From: Actinobacillus suis ATCC 33415
GTDB lineage: Bacteria > Pseudomonadota > Gammaproteobacteria > Enterobacterales > Pasteurellaceae
DNA length: 64,000 nucleotides
Reading direction: 5' to 3'
NCBI RefSeq assembly: GCF_000739435.1
Contig: NZ_CP009159.1
Location: 1,302,001 to 1,366,000, forward strand
In this document: in pieces, positions 28,853 through 38,559 of the stretch
Layout: the number at the start of each line of letters is the position of its first letter
How positions within the stretch are numbered: position 1 is the first letter of the stretch
The notes under the pieces: model-generated
Seen by the model: the letters and a program-made list of their open reading frames with translations, nothing else
What the model was told of the DNA's origin: nothing
Database searches by the model: none
Position numbers and translations under genes: made by a program

Positions 28853-30659
28853 ATTTACGGTTATGACAATGTTCTTGAATCAAGCTTAAAAAAGCACCAC
28901 CAAAACGTTCTAATTTACGTTCTCCAACTCCATTAATATCCAACATTTCCACTTCCGTAAGCGGTAAAAATTCGGCCATTTCTTGCAAAGTCGCATCATT
29001 GAATACCACATAAGGTGGGATATTTTCTTTATCGGCAATTTGTTTACGCAGAAAACGTAGACGAGCAAATAAGTCCTTATCGTAGCGAACCGAAGTTTGT
29101 TTCTGTACATAAGCCGTTGCTGAAAACGTTAAACGAGGCATTGCTAATTCGAGCTTTTTCTCCGAACGCAATACCGGACGAGCTTCTTCAGTTAACTGTA
29201 GAGCTGAATGATTAACAATATTTTGACGAATTAGACCAAGATGAATCAGTTGACGAATAATACTTAGCCAATAATCTTGGCTCTGCTCTTTGCCGATGCC
29301 GTATACCGAAAGCTGATCATGATTAAACTGACGAATTTTCTGATTATTCAAACCACGCAATACGCCAATCACATGATGTGCACCAAAAGTTTGACCGGTA
29401 CGATAAATCACCGACATCACTTTTTGCGCATCCAATGTCCCATCATATTTACGGGGTGGATCCAAACAGATATCGCAGTTTTTACACGGTTCTTGACGTG
29501 ATTCGCCGAAATAATTCAATAGCACTAAACGGCGACAGGTTTGCGATTCTGCAAAAGCACCGATGGCTTGTAGTTTATGTTGTTTTATATCTCGTTGTTC
29601 ACTTTCCGGTTCTTCCAGTAACACCTTTTGCAGCCACGCATAATCGGCAGGATCATAAAATAACACCGCTTCAGAAGGTAAATCATCACGTCCTGCACGC
29701 CCGGTTTCTTGATAGTAAGATTCGATACTGCGCGGCAAATCGAAATGCACGACAAAACGCACATTCGATTTATTAATTCCCATACCAAAAGCAATGGTCG
29801 CAACCACAACTTGAATATTATCTCGCTGAAACGCATTTTGAACCGTTTCACGTTGCTGAACCGACATGCCGGCATGATAACCCATCACTGAAATTTTCCG
29901 TGTCGCAAGCTTCTCCGTAATCTCTTCTACCTTTTTACGGCTATTACAATAAACGATACCGCTCTTGCCCTGTTGCTTACCGATAAACTTTGCCAACTGC
30001 TCCATCGGCTTAAATTTTTCTTGTACCGTATAGCGAATATTTGGGCGATCAAAACTACCTAAATAAGTATGCGGATCGGTTAAGCGTAGGTGCTGCAGAA
30101 TATCGTGGCGAGTTGTTGGGTCTGCCGTTGCTGTTAATGCCATAAGAGGCACATTCGGAAACGTATTACGCAAATTGCCTAATAAGGTGTATTCCGGGCG
30201 AAAATCGTGTCCCCACTGCGAAACGCAATGCGCTTCATCAACCGCAATCAGGCTAATTTTGCATAGCGAAATAAAATGGAAAAAGCCTTGGGTCATCACC
30301 TTTTCCGGCGAGAGATAAAGTAATTTTAGCTGACCGGAAAGCGCTTTCTGCTCAACATCTTGTTGCTCTTCAAAGGTTTGCGTGGAGTTTAAAAAACCGG
30401 CTTCGATACCATTGGTAAGCAGCTGATCGACCTGATCTTTCATCAAAGAAATCAGCGGAGAAATCACTAGCGTAATGCCATCTAAGCAAAGTGCAGGTAC
30501 TTGATAACAAAGCGACTTACCGCCGCCGGTAGTCATAATCACAAGGCAATCTCTTCCCGCCAAAACTGAATCGATCACCTCTTGTTGTCCGTGACGAAAA
30601 GATTGATAACCGAAGACGTTATTTAATACATCTTTGGCAGCAGTTTGAGATAATTGCAT
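28851..30659 (-). CDS. recQ: ATP-dependent DNA helicase RecQ
   Basis: 3'-5' helicase of the RecF recombination pathway. The 602-residue protein (E. coli 609) has Walker A TTGGGKS, the DEAH box [16 protein letters not shown], and the QTGRAGRD motif VI ([11 protein letters not shown] here). An RQC zinc site ([12 protein letters not shown], then CKNCDIC) and a C-terminal HRDC domain follow. I chose the ATG at 30657-30659; an in-frame start 13 codons earlier would add a hydrophobic stretch not seen in the family. An uptake-signal terminator for cyaY lies just upstream. Confidence 0.95.
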   Translation of the reverse strand: MQLSQTAAKDVLNNVFGYQSFRHGQQEVIDSVLAGRDCLVIMTTGGGKSLCYQVPALCLDGITLVISPLISLMKDQVDQLLTNGIEAGFLNSTQTFEEQQDVEQKALSGQLKLLYLSPEKVMTQGFFHFISLCKISLIAVDEAHCVSQWGHDFRPEYTLLGNLRNTFPNVPLMALTATADPTTRHDILQHLRLTDPHTYLGSFDRPNIRYTVQEKFKPMEQLAKFIGKQQGKSGIVYCNSRKKVEEITEKLATRKISVMGYHAGMSVQQRETVQNAFQRDNIQVVVATIAFGMGINKSNVRFVVHFDLPRSIESYYQETGRAGRDDLPSEAVLFYDPADYAWLQKVLLEEPESEQRDIKQHKLQAIGAFAESQTCRRLVLLNYFGESRQEPCKNCDICLDPPRKYDGTLDAQKVMSVIYRTGQTFGAHHVIGVLRGLNNQKIRQFNHDQLSVYGIGKEQSQDYWLSIIRQLIHLGLIRQNIVNHSALQLTEEARPVLRSEKKLELAMPRLTFSATAYVQKQTSVRYDKDLFARLRFLRKQIADKENIPPYVVFNDATLQEMAEFLPLTEVEMLDINGVGERKLERFGGAFLSLIQEHCHNRK

Positions 30660-30694
30660 TGTGATTCCAATAAGATAAGCTAAAAAGGAAATAG

Positions 30695-30741
30695 ACAAGC
30701 GGTCAAATTTGCAAAACTTTTTACAAAAACGACCGCTTATT
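30695..30741 (-). terminator. cyaY terminator made of an Apl-type uptake-signal pair
   Basis: A full extended uptake signal beginning ACAAGCGGTCAAATTTGCAA (from 30695) faces a degenerate copy (GACCGCTTA near 30731). This is the best match to the Apl consensus in the window. Confidence 0.8.
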
Positions 30742-30743
30742 AA

Positions 30744-31049
30744 TTAAAAGCTGATTTGTTCACCGTGACGAGCAAAAGCCTCTTCAAGATGCGTCCAGAA
30801 AGAGCGACCTTCTGCAGTAACCCATTCACCATCACGGTAAGCGAAATGAAAGCCACCTAATTTGCTAGCAAGCCATAACTCTAACATCGCTTCTTGTTTA
30901 TTGATGACAATTTGTGATTCATCATCAAAAGTTAATGTACATACTGCACCTTGAATTTCAGTATCGACACCTAAACCTTCATCATCAATTTTTTCTTCGA
31001 TTTGTTGCCATACTTGTTCAATTTTTTGGTGAAATTCTGCTACGTTCAT
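30744..31049 (-). CDS. cyaY: Frataxin-like iron donor protein CyaY
   Basis: Small acidic protein that binds iron and modulates iron-sulfur cluster assembly by the cysteine desulfurase IscS. The 101-residue protein has the frataxin pattern: an acidic first helix (EQVWQQIEEKIDDEG), central strands (CTLTFDDESQIVINKQ) and ELWLASKLGGFHFAY. GAGGAAAAA lies just before the ATG. It is the last gene of an apparent tsaD - RelA/SpoT-domain protein - cyaY operon, 28 bases after its neighbour. Confidence 0.92.
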   Translation of the reverse strand: MNVAEFHQKIEQVWQQIEEKIDDEGLGVDTEIQGAVCTLTFDDESQIVINKQEAMLELWLASKLGGFHFAYRDGEWVTAEGRSFWTHLEEAFARHGEQISF

Positions 31050-31077
31050 TTTTTCCTCATTAAGATCTATATACTTA

Positions 31078-31644
31078 CTAAATATTTTTTATAAAATTAC
31101 GTTTATATTTAATATGGCTCTGAATATTCTTTTCTGCATCCTTTTTATCCCAAACTTGTAGTTCCCAAGGATAATAAAAGTTACTGGCATTTTTAAAGTA
31201 AATATGAATTCCTACATATTCTTCTTTATCTCTCAAATACCAATTTTTTAAACCATATTTATCTTTCCAATCATCTAAACGTTCCATAATCTCTGCGATT
31301 TCTTCACTGGAAACGATTATCCTCGCACCAAAGATGTCATTCATAATGCTATTGACTGGATAGCCCTCGCTACGAGACTCAAAACGTTTGATTTTATCCA
31401 AAATAGATTCCGAGGCTTTTACTCGATAAAAATAAGGAATATCGTATAAATCCGCACGGAATAAATAATCATTGATAGATTCGTGTAAATTTAAACGGTA
31501 AGATAAAATATGCTCTATCGGCACTTTAGCAAGCGTATGTTTTAAGTTTACTTTTGCAACCTTACCCGTTTCAAAATAATCTTCGGAAAAAGCTAAATGC
31601 AGCTTATTAATTTCAACAATTAAACGCTCAATTTTTTCTAACAT
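31078..31644 (-). CDS. Small RelA/SpoT synthetase-domain protein (small alarmone synthetase-like)
   Basis: A 188-residue stand-alone protein with the RelA/SpoT nucleotidyltransferase fold. Visible motifs are YRVKASES (73-80, matching the ATP-binding YRxKSxxS), DIFGARI (103-109), YVGIH (143-147), ELQVW (161-165, matching the EIQIRT strand) and HIKYKRNF (177-184). No hydrolase, TGS or ACT domain is present, so if active it would make (p)ppGpp, pGpp or a related nucleotide. The ATG follows the tsaD stop after four bases, and the AAGG ribosome site overlaps that stop, so it is translationally coupled to tsaD. Whether it is an active synthetase, a toxin-like variant or a degenerate relative cannot be told from sequence alone. 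Confidence 0.75.
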   Translation of the reverse strand: MLEKIERLIVEINKLHLAFSEDYFETGKVAKVNLKHTLAKVPIEHILSYRLNLHESINDYLFRADLYDIPYFYRVKASESILDKIKRFESRSEGYPVNSIMNDIFGARIIVSSEEIAEIMERLDDWKDKYGLKNWYLRDKEEYVGIHIYFKNASNFYYPWELQVWDKKDAEKNIQSHIKYKRNFIKNI

Positions 31645-31648
31645 AACC

Positions 31649-32680
31649 TTACCCGATTTTTGGTAATTCCGTCATTGGCCAGCGAGGTTTAACGCTAACA
31701 CTTAAATCGGTAGTTTCACCGTTTTTTAAGCGTAAAAAGCCGGTATAAGCAATCATTGCACCGTTATCGGTACAGAATTGCGGACGAGGATAATACACTT
31801 CGCCTTTTAAGTTTTTCATCATTTCAGCTAAATCGGCACGTAATTGTTTATTAGCACTTACGCCCCCCGCCATCACAAGGCGTTTATAACCGGTTTGTTG
31901 TAAAGCTCGCTTGCATTTGATAATAATTGTATCCACTACCGCTTGTTGGAAAGCGTGGGCGATATCACAGCGAGTTTGTTCATCTAGCTGACCGTTCTCA
32001 TCTAAATGGGCATTAATCGTATTAGCCGCAAAGGTTTTTAAGCCGGAAAAGCTAAAATCAAGCCCCGGTCTGTCCGTCATTGGTCGAGGGAAAACAAAAC
32101 GATTCGGTGTCCCTTTTTCAGCCAATTGCGAAACCGCTACGCCGGCCGGATAATCCAATCCGAGTAATTTACCGGTTTTATCAAAGGCTTCACCAGCTGC
32201 GTCATCAATCGACTCGCCGAGAATTTCATACTGTCCTACGCCATCTACTTTGACTAGCTGAGTATGTCCGCCTGAAATCAGTAACGCCACAAATGGGAAT
32301 TCTGGCGGATTGTCTTCTAACATTGGTGCCATCAAATGGCCTTCCATATGATGAACACCAAGCGCTGGCACGTTCCACGCATAAGCAAGCGAACGAGCAA
32401 TCGTAGAACCAACTAGCAATGCGCCAACTAAGCCTGGGCCTGCAGTATAGGCAACACCGTCAATATCATCTGCGGTTAAATTCGCTTCTTTCAATGCTTC
32501 TTGAATCAGCGGTAACGTTTTACGGATATGATCTCGAGAAGCAAGTTCCGGCACAACACCACCGTAATCTGCATGCATCTCAATCTGGCTATAAAGCTGG
32601 TTTGCTACCAAACCTTTGTGTTCATCATAAATTGCCACTCCGGTTTCATCACAGGAAGTTTCAATACCTAAAATTCGCAT
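31649..32680 (-). CDS. tsaD: tRNA N6-adenosine threonylcarbamoyltransferase TsaD
   Basis: Catalytic subunit of the TsaBDE complex that makes t6A37 in ANN-decoding tRNAs. The 343-residue protein has the ASKHA-fold start [17 protein letters not shown], the metal-binding histidines H111 and H115 in HHMEGH, the loop SGGHTQL, and [11 protein letters not shown] near the C-terminus. Its partner tsaE is also in this window at 47617. It appears to head an operon with the RelA/SpoT-domain gene and cyaY. Confidence 0.96.
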   Translation of the reverse strand: MRILGIETSCDETGVAIYDEHKGLVANQLYSQIEMHADYGGVVPELASRDHIRKTLPLIQEALKEANLTADDIDGVAYTAGPGLVGALLVGSTIARSLAYAWNVPALGVHHMEGHLMAPMLEDNPPEFPFVALLISGGHTQLVKVDGVGQYEILGESIDDAAGEAFDKTGKLLGLDYPAGVAVSQLAEKGTPNRFVFPRPMTDRPGLDFSFSGLKTFAANTINAHLDENGQLDEQTRCDIAHAFQQAVVDTIIIKCKRALQQTGYKRLVMAGGVSANKQLRADLAEMMKNLKGEVYYPRPQFCTDNGAMIAYTGFLRLKNGETTDLSVSVKPRWPMTELPKIG

Positions 32681-32771
32681 ATTTTTGTCTTATTTATGAA
32701 ATGGGAAAGGGGCATTATTCAAAAATAACGCCCCTAGAATTGCAAAACTTTTATAAAAATCAACCGCTTGA

Positions 32772-33554
32772 TTAGAACTGTTCGCTATATTCAGGCTTAA
32801 TGATTTCTGGGAAGCTTTTATCTTTATTCGCTTCAATTAATGCAGCAACTTTCTCTGCCGAATCTTTGATGCCGATTTGCTCATAAGCCTTTTGCATATA
32901 AGCTAAAGCTTCATAAGTCGGTTTGCTTTCCGGATAGAAACGCATCATTTCTTCTACACGATTTACCACCGCAACATAGGCTTCACGATCGTCATAGAAT
33001 TTCACAATCGCTAACTCGTGTTCTGCCATACGGTTGATTAAATAGCCCATCCAATTTTTGGCATCTTGTGCATATTTGCTTTGCGGATAGTGCTGTACAA
33101 TCGTCTGGAAGCTACCATACGCATTACGTACGCTATCTAATGCACGAGACGCACGATTTACGCCAAAGAAATCTTGAATAAAGTTATCACCTAAACGTGC
33201 ATTACTTAAACCGGCTAAATAGTAAACATAATCCATGCTCGCACTGTTTGGATAAGCACGCACAAAACGTTCCGCCGCATCTAATGCTTTATAATACTCA
33301 CCGACTTTATAATTTGCATAAATTAAACTTAATTGAGTTTGCTCACCAAACGCACTTTGTTGACCGCCTTTGGTACCAACCGCATCTAAATAGCGAATTG
33401 CCGAGTTATAATCGCCATCTTGTAAATAGGTTTGCCCTTTAGTGTAGAGATCTTGTGCGGATGATTCTTCTAATTCTTTATTCGCACTATTAGAACAACC
33501 TACTACTAACAGCCCCGCTAACATCAGCGAAGCAAGAGATGTGAATTTACGCAT
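32772..33554 (-). CDS. bamD: Outer-membrane assembly lipoprotein BamD
   Basis: Essential lipoprotein of the BAM complex that folds outer-membrane proteins. The 260-residue protein has a lipoprotein signal peptide with lipobox VVGC and five TPR-like repeats (for example [22 protein letters not shown] and [16 protein letters not shown]). I chose the ATG at 33552-33554, which gives a proper signal peptide and has AGGT upstream; an in-frame start 24 codons earlier does not. Divergent from rluD, an arrangement conserved in gammaproteobacteria. Confidence 0.93.
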   Translation of the reverse strand: MRKFTSLASLMLAGLLVVGCSNSANKELEESSAQDLYTKGQTYLQDGDYNSAIRYLDAVGTKGGQQSAFGEQTQLSLIYANYKVGEYYKALDAAERFVRAYPNSASMDYVYYLAGLSNARLGDNFIQDFFGVNRASRALDSVRNAYGSFQTIVQHYPQSKYAQDAKNWMGYLINRMAEHELAIVKFYDDREAYVAVVNRVEEMMRFYPESKPTYEALAYMQKAYEQIGIKDSAEKVAALIEANKDKSFPEIIKPEYSEQF

Positions 33555-33707
33555 AATGATTTTACCTATAAAAAAGTGTCTATGACCAAAAGTTAATGTA
33601 CAATGGTCAAGTTTGACCAATGGCACTTTGCTAAGTTCATACCAATTTCTCTATTTTATAGAACCTATTCAAATAAGCAACAGACAAATTTTGGAATTTA
33701 TCGCTAA

Positions 33708-34685
33708 ATGACTCAACAAATGACATTAACTGCTGAAGTTTCAGCAGATTTACTCGGCGCACGTTTAGACCAAGCGCTAGCACAGCTCTTTCCCGATTAT
33801 TCTCGCTCACGCTTAAAGGTGTGGATCGAAAGTGATTTAGTGAAAGTTGACGGAAAAATTGTAAATAAAGCGCGTGAAAAAGTATTCGGTGGCGAGCTGA
33901 TTGAAGTGCAAGCGGAAATCGAAGAAGAAGTACGATTCGAGCCACAAGATATTCCGTTAAATATCGTGTATGAAGATGATGACATTCTAGTTATCAATAA
34001 ACCTAAAGATTTAGTCGTTCATCCGGGCGCTGGTAACCCGGACGGGACGGTGTTGAATGCACTATTACATTACTATCCACCGATTGCGGAAGTACCTCGT
34101 GCTGGTATCGTCCATCGTTTGGATAAAGACACAACCGGTTTAATGGTAGTAGCAAAAAATATTCCGGCACAAACTCATTTAGTAACCGCATTACAAAAAC
34201 GCCGTATTACACGTGAATATGAAGCGGTAGCAAGCGGTGTAATGACACAAGGCGGTAAAGTGGATGAGCCAATGGCACGCCATCCAACCAAACGTACCGC
34301 AATGGCAGTACATCCGATGGGTAAACCGGCGGTAACTCATTATCGTATTATGGAGCGTTTCCGTAACTATACTCGCCTACGTTTACGCTTGGAAACCGGC
34401 CGAACCCACCAAATTCGTGTACATATGGCGCATATTGCGCATCCGTTATTAGGCGATCAGCTCTATGGTGGTCGTCCTCGTCCGCCAAAAGGCGCAAGCG
34501 AAGCATTTTTAACGGTATTACGCGGCTTCCAGCGCCAAGCATTACACGCAACCATGCTACGTTTAGAACATCCGATTACCGGTGAACTTATGGAATGGCA
34601 CGCACCGCTACCAGACGATTTCGTTGAGTTAATTGAGGCGTTAAAAGCGGATTACCAGTTATATAAAGATGATTTAGATTACTAA
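33708..34685 (+). CDS. rluD: 23S rRNA pseudouridine synthase RluD
   Basis: Makes pseudouridines 1911, 1915 and 1917 in helix 69 of 23S rRNA. The 325-residue protein has an N-terminal S4 RNA-binding domain (ARLDQALAQLFPDYSRSRLKVW-like, about 15-75) and the RluA-family catalytic motif HRLDKDTTGL with D139, the same number as in E. coli, followed by GRTHQIRVH. Divergent from bamD. A terminator follows. Confidence 0.94.
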   Translation: MTQQMTLTAEVSADLLGARLDQALAQLFPDYSRSRLKVWIESDLVKVDGKIVNKAREKVFGGELIEVQAEIEEEVRFEPQDIPLNIVYEDDDILVINKPKDLVVHPGAGNPDGTVLNALLHYYPPIAEVPRAGIVHRLDKDTTGLMVVAKNIPAQTHLVTALQKRRITREYEAVASGVMTQGGKVDEPMARHPTKRTAMAVHPMGKPAVTHYRIMERFRNYTRLRLRLETGRTHQIRVHMAHIAHPLLGDQLYGGRPRPPKGASEAFLTVLRGFQRQALHATMLRLEHPITGELMEWHAPLPDDFVELIEALKADYQLYKDDLDY

Positions 34686-34702
34686 TTAAGTAACTAAAAA
34701 AC

Positions 34703-34737
34703 AAAGGCGCTCTTACATTGTGTATGAGCGCTTTTTT
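34703..34737 (+). terminator. rluD terminator
   Basis: GCGCTC (34707-34712) pairs with GAGCGC (34726-34731), with a long loop and six T. The T run overlaps the stop codon of the convergent gene. Confidence 0.75.
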
Positions 34738-35446
34738 ATCCGAAAATTAAGCCTATCATAAAAATAAGGATAACAGGAAACTCAAACATTCCTACCTGCT
34801 TCACATTCCAACCGAAACTCGGTACGACAATTGCACGCGCTAACGCAATCAAATACACCGCAAATAGCAACAAGTTTCCCAACATTAAATAAACAAGCGA
34901 AAACAGTAGATGAAAGCCGATACTCAGTTCCATATACAGCGGATTTTTACGCTCTCGCACCATACTTTTTACATATAAGGTTGCCCCAATAAAAAATAGT
35001 GTTGGGTGAATTAAAATGTCCCAATTAATCTGTTCTGTAGTGAGATAGAAACTTGCCATACCTATCACACCGAAAGTTAAATAACCGGCAATATCATTCA
35101 ATAAATTGCGTTCATCTCTTTGTTTTGCATAATAAATTTGAATCGCCGCAAGCGGTAAGATTAACGCTAAAAATTGCAAAATTTGAGGCATCGCAAGCAA
35201 AACCGGTATCGCACAGAGTAAGCTAATCAGAACATAAATGAGCGTCCACTTTTTGTTACGAGCTGTCGGCTTTTTGCTAAATAATGAAAGAAAAGGGTAA
35301 GAAAATAAATAAAGAAACAGCCAAGCTAAGCCTAAAAAGAGGTGATTAAGCGTTGGAACCGAAGCAAACATTCCGTATAAAAAAGGAATAAATGCCATAG
35401 CTAATGCGCCGTGCTGGTTTGAAATAACTGGCTTATCATTAAACAT
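34736..35446 (-). CDS. YwiC-like family integral membrane protein
   Basis: A 236-residue polytopic protein with seven or eight hydrophobic segments. The N-terminal SNQHGALAMAFIPFLYG matches the start pattern of YwiC-like proteins, a family without an established function; the overall shape resembles UbiA prenyltransferases but I see no clear DDxxD motif. A mostly hydrophobic sequence and the basic loop SKKPTARNKK support inner-membrane location. It lies between rluD and pfkA with its own short upstream region and shows no functional link to either. Confidence 0.65.
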   Translation of the reverse strand: MFNDKPVISNQHGALAMAFIPFLYGMFASVPTLNHLFLGLAWLFLYLFSYPFLSLFSKKPTARNKKWTLIYVLISLLCAIPVLLAMPQILQFLALILPLAAIQIYYAKQRDERNLLNDIAGYLTFGVIGMASFYLTTEQINWDILIHPTLFFIGATLYVKSMVRERKNPLYMELSIGFHLLFSLVYLMLGNLLLFAVYLIALARAIVVPSFGWNVKQVGMFEFPVILIFMIGLIFG

Positions 35447-35465
35447 AAATTTTCCTTATACAAAT

Positions 35466-35496
35466 AAAAAAGGCGACTTACTTAAGCCGCCTTTTG
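35466..35496 (-). terminator. pfkA terminator
   Basis: On the minus strand AAAAGGCGGCTTAAG pairs with TAAGTCGCCTTTTTT, with one bulge. Confidence 0.75.
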
Positions 35497-35509
35497 ATTT
35501 TAAGAAAAA

Positions 35510-36484
35510 TTAGAATAATTTTCTAGCTGCATCGAATAATTCATCTTTGAACGGACGACGCATATTGTTAATTGCATCAATGATATCGTGGTGTACTAAT
35601 TTCTCATTTTGAATACCGACACAACGACCACCATAACCTTGCAATAATAAATCTACCGCATATACGCCCATGCGTGACGCTAAGATACGATCAAACGGAC
35701 AAGGCGCCCCACCACGTTGGATGTGACCTAATACTGTTGCACGTGTTTCGTGACCAAAACGCTCTTCAATTTCTTTTGCTAACTGATGCACATCCGTCAT
35801 TAACTCGGTAATCGCAATAATTGCATGACGCTTACCTTTTTTAAAGCCTTCATCAATATTGCGCATTAATGACTCTTTATCTAAACCTTTTTCCGGCACG
35901 ATAATATATTCACAACCACTTGCCAGCGCTGCACTAATGGTTAAATCGCCACAATGGCGTCCCATAATTTCTACGATTGAAATACGCTGATGTGAAGTAG
36001 AAGTATCACGTAAACGGTCAATGGCTTCCACAGCCGTTTCTAATGCTGTTTGGTAACCGATCGTATAGTCTGTACCAACGATATCGTTATCAATTGTACC
36101 TGGTAAACCGATGCAAGGGTAACCAAACTCTTCGGTTAATAGTTTCGCGCCCATGTAAGAGCCGTCACCGCCGATAACCACCAATGCATCAATTTCATAT
36201 TTTTTCAGTGTTTCCACTGCTTGCTTACGCACTTCCGGATCCTTAAATTGCGGGAAGCGCGCAGAACCTAAGAATGTACCGCCACGGTTGATTGTCTCTG
36301 ATACAGAACGACGATCTAATTGGATGACTTTGTCATTATATAAACCATAATAACCGTCTTGGATACCATATACCTCTAAACCTTCATTGAGTGCTGCACG
36401 AACGACACCACGAATCGCAGCATTCATGCCAGGCGCATCACCACCACTCGTTAACACAGCAATTTTTTTGATTTGTTTAGTCAT
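35510..36484 (-). CDS. pfkA: 6-phosphofructokinase PfkA
   Basis: Phosphorylates fructose-6-phosphate with ATP, the committed step of glycolysis. The 324-residue protein has the ATP site [16 protein letters not shown], the catalytic [16 protein letters not shown] and the substrate motif [11 protein letters not shown] chose the ATG at 36482-36484, with AAAGGTG seven bases upstream; a GTG three codons earlier overlaps that ribosome site. Confidence 0.95.
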   Translation of the reverse strand: MTKQIKKIAVLTSGGDAPGMNAAIRGVVRAALNEGLEVYGIQDGYYGLYNDKVIQLDRRSVSETINRGGTFLGSARFPQFKDPEVRKQAVETLKKYEIDALVVIGGDGSYMGAKLLTEEFGYPCIGLPGTIDNDIVGTDYTIGYQTALETAVEAIDRLRDTSTSHQRISIVEIMGRHCGDLTISAALASGCEYIIVPEKGLDKESLMRNIDEGFKKGKRHAIIAITELMTDVHQLAKEIEERFGHETRATVLGHIQRGGAPCPFDRILASRMGVYAVDLLLQGYGGRCVGIQNEKLVHHDIIDAINNMRRPFKDELFDAARKLF

Positions 36485-36593
36485 TTTAGACACCTTTTGC
36501 TATAAATTTAAAATTTTAAAATAAATCGGAAATTGGCGTGAAGATTACCTTATTTAGGGTATTCATTCTAGCAAATTTTCATATTTTTTTGAT

Positions 36594-37796
36594 CTAATCC
36601 GCCAAAATCTCCAATGCTAGATCTAAAGATTCCAAAAAGCGCTCCAAATCTTCCATTTGGTTATAATGTGCAATTGATAAACGTAACGTCCCGACTTGTT
36701 CAAGATAGCGCAGATAAGGTTTTGCACAATGTTCACCGCTACGTAAAGCGATCTTACGTTCCGTCATAATTGCCGCAATATCGGCATGATGAATTCCTTG
36801 AAATGCAAAGCTGATAGTTGAACAGCCCGACTGAGAAAAAATTTGAATATTTTTATAATTTTTTAACCGCTTGTAGGTCTCTTTCGCTAAACATTCAACT
36901 GTTTGATTCAATTCGTCGAAATTCCACTGCTCCAGCCACTCCAAAATTGCGCCAAAACCAATAATACCGGCAATATTTGGCGTACCAGCTTCTAAGCGAT
37001 AAGGCAAATCAGCGACGGAAAGCGTTAATTCGGATACATCACTCAACATTTTACCGCCGAAAAATAGCGGTCGAATTTGCTCTAGACTTTGCAATTTTCC
37101 GGTTAACACACCGACACCGGTCGGCCCATACATTTTATGTGCAGAAAAAGCATAAAAATCCGCACCCAGTTTTTGCACATCGACCTTTTCACAGCATACC
37201 GCTTGGGCGCAATCCAGTAAAATTTTTGCCTTCGAATATTGGCGAATGATTGGGATGAGTTGCTCAACCGGCTGACGTACACCAGTAACGTTTGAAACTA
37301 AATTCAAGGCAACGATTTTAGTTCTTACAGAAATCGCCTGCTGTAAGGCGGTCGGATTTAGCTGAAAATTTGCATCTAATGGCAAAACGATCAATTTCGC
37401 TTGCTTACGCAGCGCTAATTGTTGCCACGGAATAAAATTCGCATGATGTTCGGCTACGGAAATAATGATTTCATCTCCGGCCTCCAGTAAATATTCCAAA
37501 CCATACGCCACTAAATTAATTGCATGGGAGGTACCGCTCGTCCAAATGACTGCATTGCGAGACTCAACATTAAAACGTGCCGTCACTAAATCTCTCGCCC
37601 GTTCATAAGCTTGGCTTTGTGCAAGATCATATTGGCTGCGATGTACCGAACCAGCCGAGGCATAAAATTCGGTAGTGCTATCAATTAATACTTGGGGTTT
37701 TAAGGTTGTTGCCGCCGAATCCAAATAAGTCCACTCGGCTTGCTGCTTAAAAAAAGGAAACTGAGATCTAAATGCTACTGTTTGTTGCATATCCAT
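36594..37796 (-). CDS. csdA: Class II cysteine desulfurase (CsdA/SufS family)
   Basis: PLP enzyme that takes sulfur from cysteine as a persulfide for cluster or thio-cofactor assembly. The 400-residue protein has the PLP lysine K221 in SAHKMYGPTG and the catalytic C357 in RSGEHCAKP. The aromatic-free context of that cysteine is closer to CsdA than to SufS (RTGHHC), but the distinction is tentative. No sufBCD or csdE genes are near. Its start overlaps the stop of the upstream nuclease gene (TAATG), so it is translationally coupled to an exported nuclease, an odd pairing. An in-frame ATG two codons later is an alternative start. Confidence 0.85.
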   Translation of the reverse strand: MDMQQTVAFRSQFPFFKQQAEWTYLDSAATTLKPQVLIDSTTEFYASAGSVHRSQYDLAQSQAYERARDLVTARFNVESRNAVIWTSGTSHAINLVAYGLEYLLEAGDEIIISVAEHHANFIPWQQLALRKQAKLIVLPLDANFQLNPTALQQAISVRTKIVALNLVSNVTGVRQPVEQLIPIIRQYSKAKILLDCAQAVCCEKVDVQKLGADFYAFSAHKMYGPTGVGVLTGKLQSLEQIRPLFFGGKMLSDVSELTLSVADLPYRLEAGTPNIAGIIGFGAILEWLEQWNFDELNQTVECLAKETYKRLKNYKNIQIFSQSGCSTISFAFQGIHHADIAAIMTERKIALRSGEHCAKPYLRYLEQVGTLRLSIAHYNQMEDLERFLESLDLALEILAD

Positions 37797-38494
37797 TAAT
37801 GCAATGCCTCTCGATACAATTTATTACAAGGAATACCGTCATGATTACCGTCTATTGTTTTGGAACCACATTGGTCGAAATAACGTTTCGCACTTTGGTA
37901 ATCACTAAAATCACTACAGCGTAATACTTTCTTACAATCTAATGCATTATCTGTTACAAGCGGTCGTTTTTTCCAAATATTTTGCCAATTCCAGCCGGAA
38001 TCAGACCGCTTGTCTGCACTATGTTGCTTCCGCCATTCCGCTGGGTTAATCGGCGATTTATCTTGCCATAATCCTTTCTGCGCTTGCTTTGCTTTTAGCA
38101 TTGCCTGCTCATAAATCGGCTGCGTTTCGCGATACGCCCATGCCATACCTTTTTGGACTAATAATAAATTGATATTGCGTTCTTGCTCATCATAAACTAC
38201 TGCTAATAAACGTTGGTAACGATCATAACCGCTACTATGCAATATCACTTGTTTTTTAAATACCAAATTTGCTAGCGCTTGTTTGGCTTTATTGCCATAC
38301 GGCTGAGCGGACTCCGGCGCATCAATATATAACAAACGCACTTTTAACGGTTTACGTTTATACAAGCAGGTCAGCGTATCACCATCACTAATTCCTACGA
38401 CTTTACAGCTGATGGAATTATCAGAAGCCGCATAAATAGGAGACGTAATTAAACTCAAAAATAGAAATAAAACAGAAAAATAAATAGCTTTCAT
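37796..38494 (-). CDS. Secreted thermonuclease-like protein with Excalibur domain
   Basis: A 232-residue exported nuclease. It has a signal peptide (ending near IYA|AS) and a staphylococcal nuclease-type domain (about 28-145) with GISDGDTL, the catalytic-type arginine and acids in VRLLYIDAPES, and the second arginine in GYDRYQRLLA. A C-terminal Excalibur calcium-binding domain (about 186-228) carries four cysteines and DGNHDGIPC. Two Apl-type uptake-like sequences lie inside the gene. The start has no Shine-Dalgarno sequence and lies 9 or so bases after the agcS-type gene's terminator, so expression may depend on read-through or a promoter within the terminator. It is coupled to the downstream desulfurase gene. 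Confidence 0.82.
   Translation of the reverse strand: MKAIYFSVLFLFLSLITSPIYAASDNSISCKVVGISDGDTLTCLYKRKPLKVRLLYIDAPESAQPYGNKAKQALANLVFKKQVILHSSGYDRYQRLLAVVYDEQERNINLLLVQKGMAWAYRETQPIYEQAMLKAKQAQKGLWQDKSPINPAEWRKQHSADKRSDSGWNWQNIWKKRPLVTDNALDCKKVLRCSDFSDYQSAKRYFDQCGSKTIDGNHDGIPCNKLYREALH
37956..37964 (+). repeat. Apl-type uptake signal in the nuclease gene
   Basis: ACAAGCGGT followed by CGTTTTTTCC. Confidence 0.7.
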
Positions 38495-38501
38495 ACAAAA
38501 T

Positions 38502-38530
38502 AAAAAAGTGTAGGAATTACCCTACACTTT
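38502..38530 (-). terminator. Terminator of the glycine/alanine symporter gene
   Basis: AAAGTGTAGG and CCTACACTTT pair; on the minus strand a run of six T follows, ending about 8 bases before the nuclease start codon. Confidence 0.82.
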
Positions 38531-38559
38531 AACAGATTTTCAATCACTCGGCGTAAATC

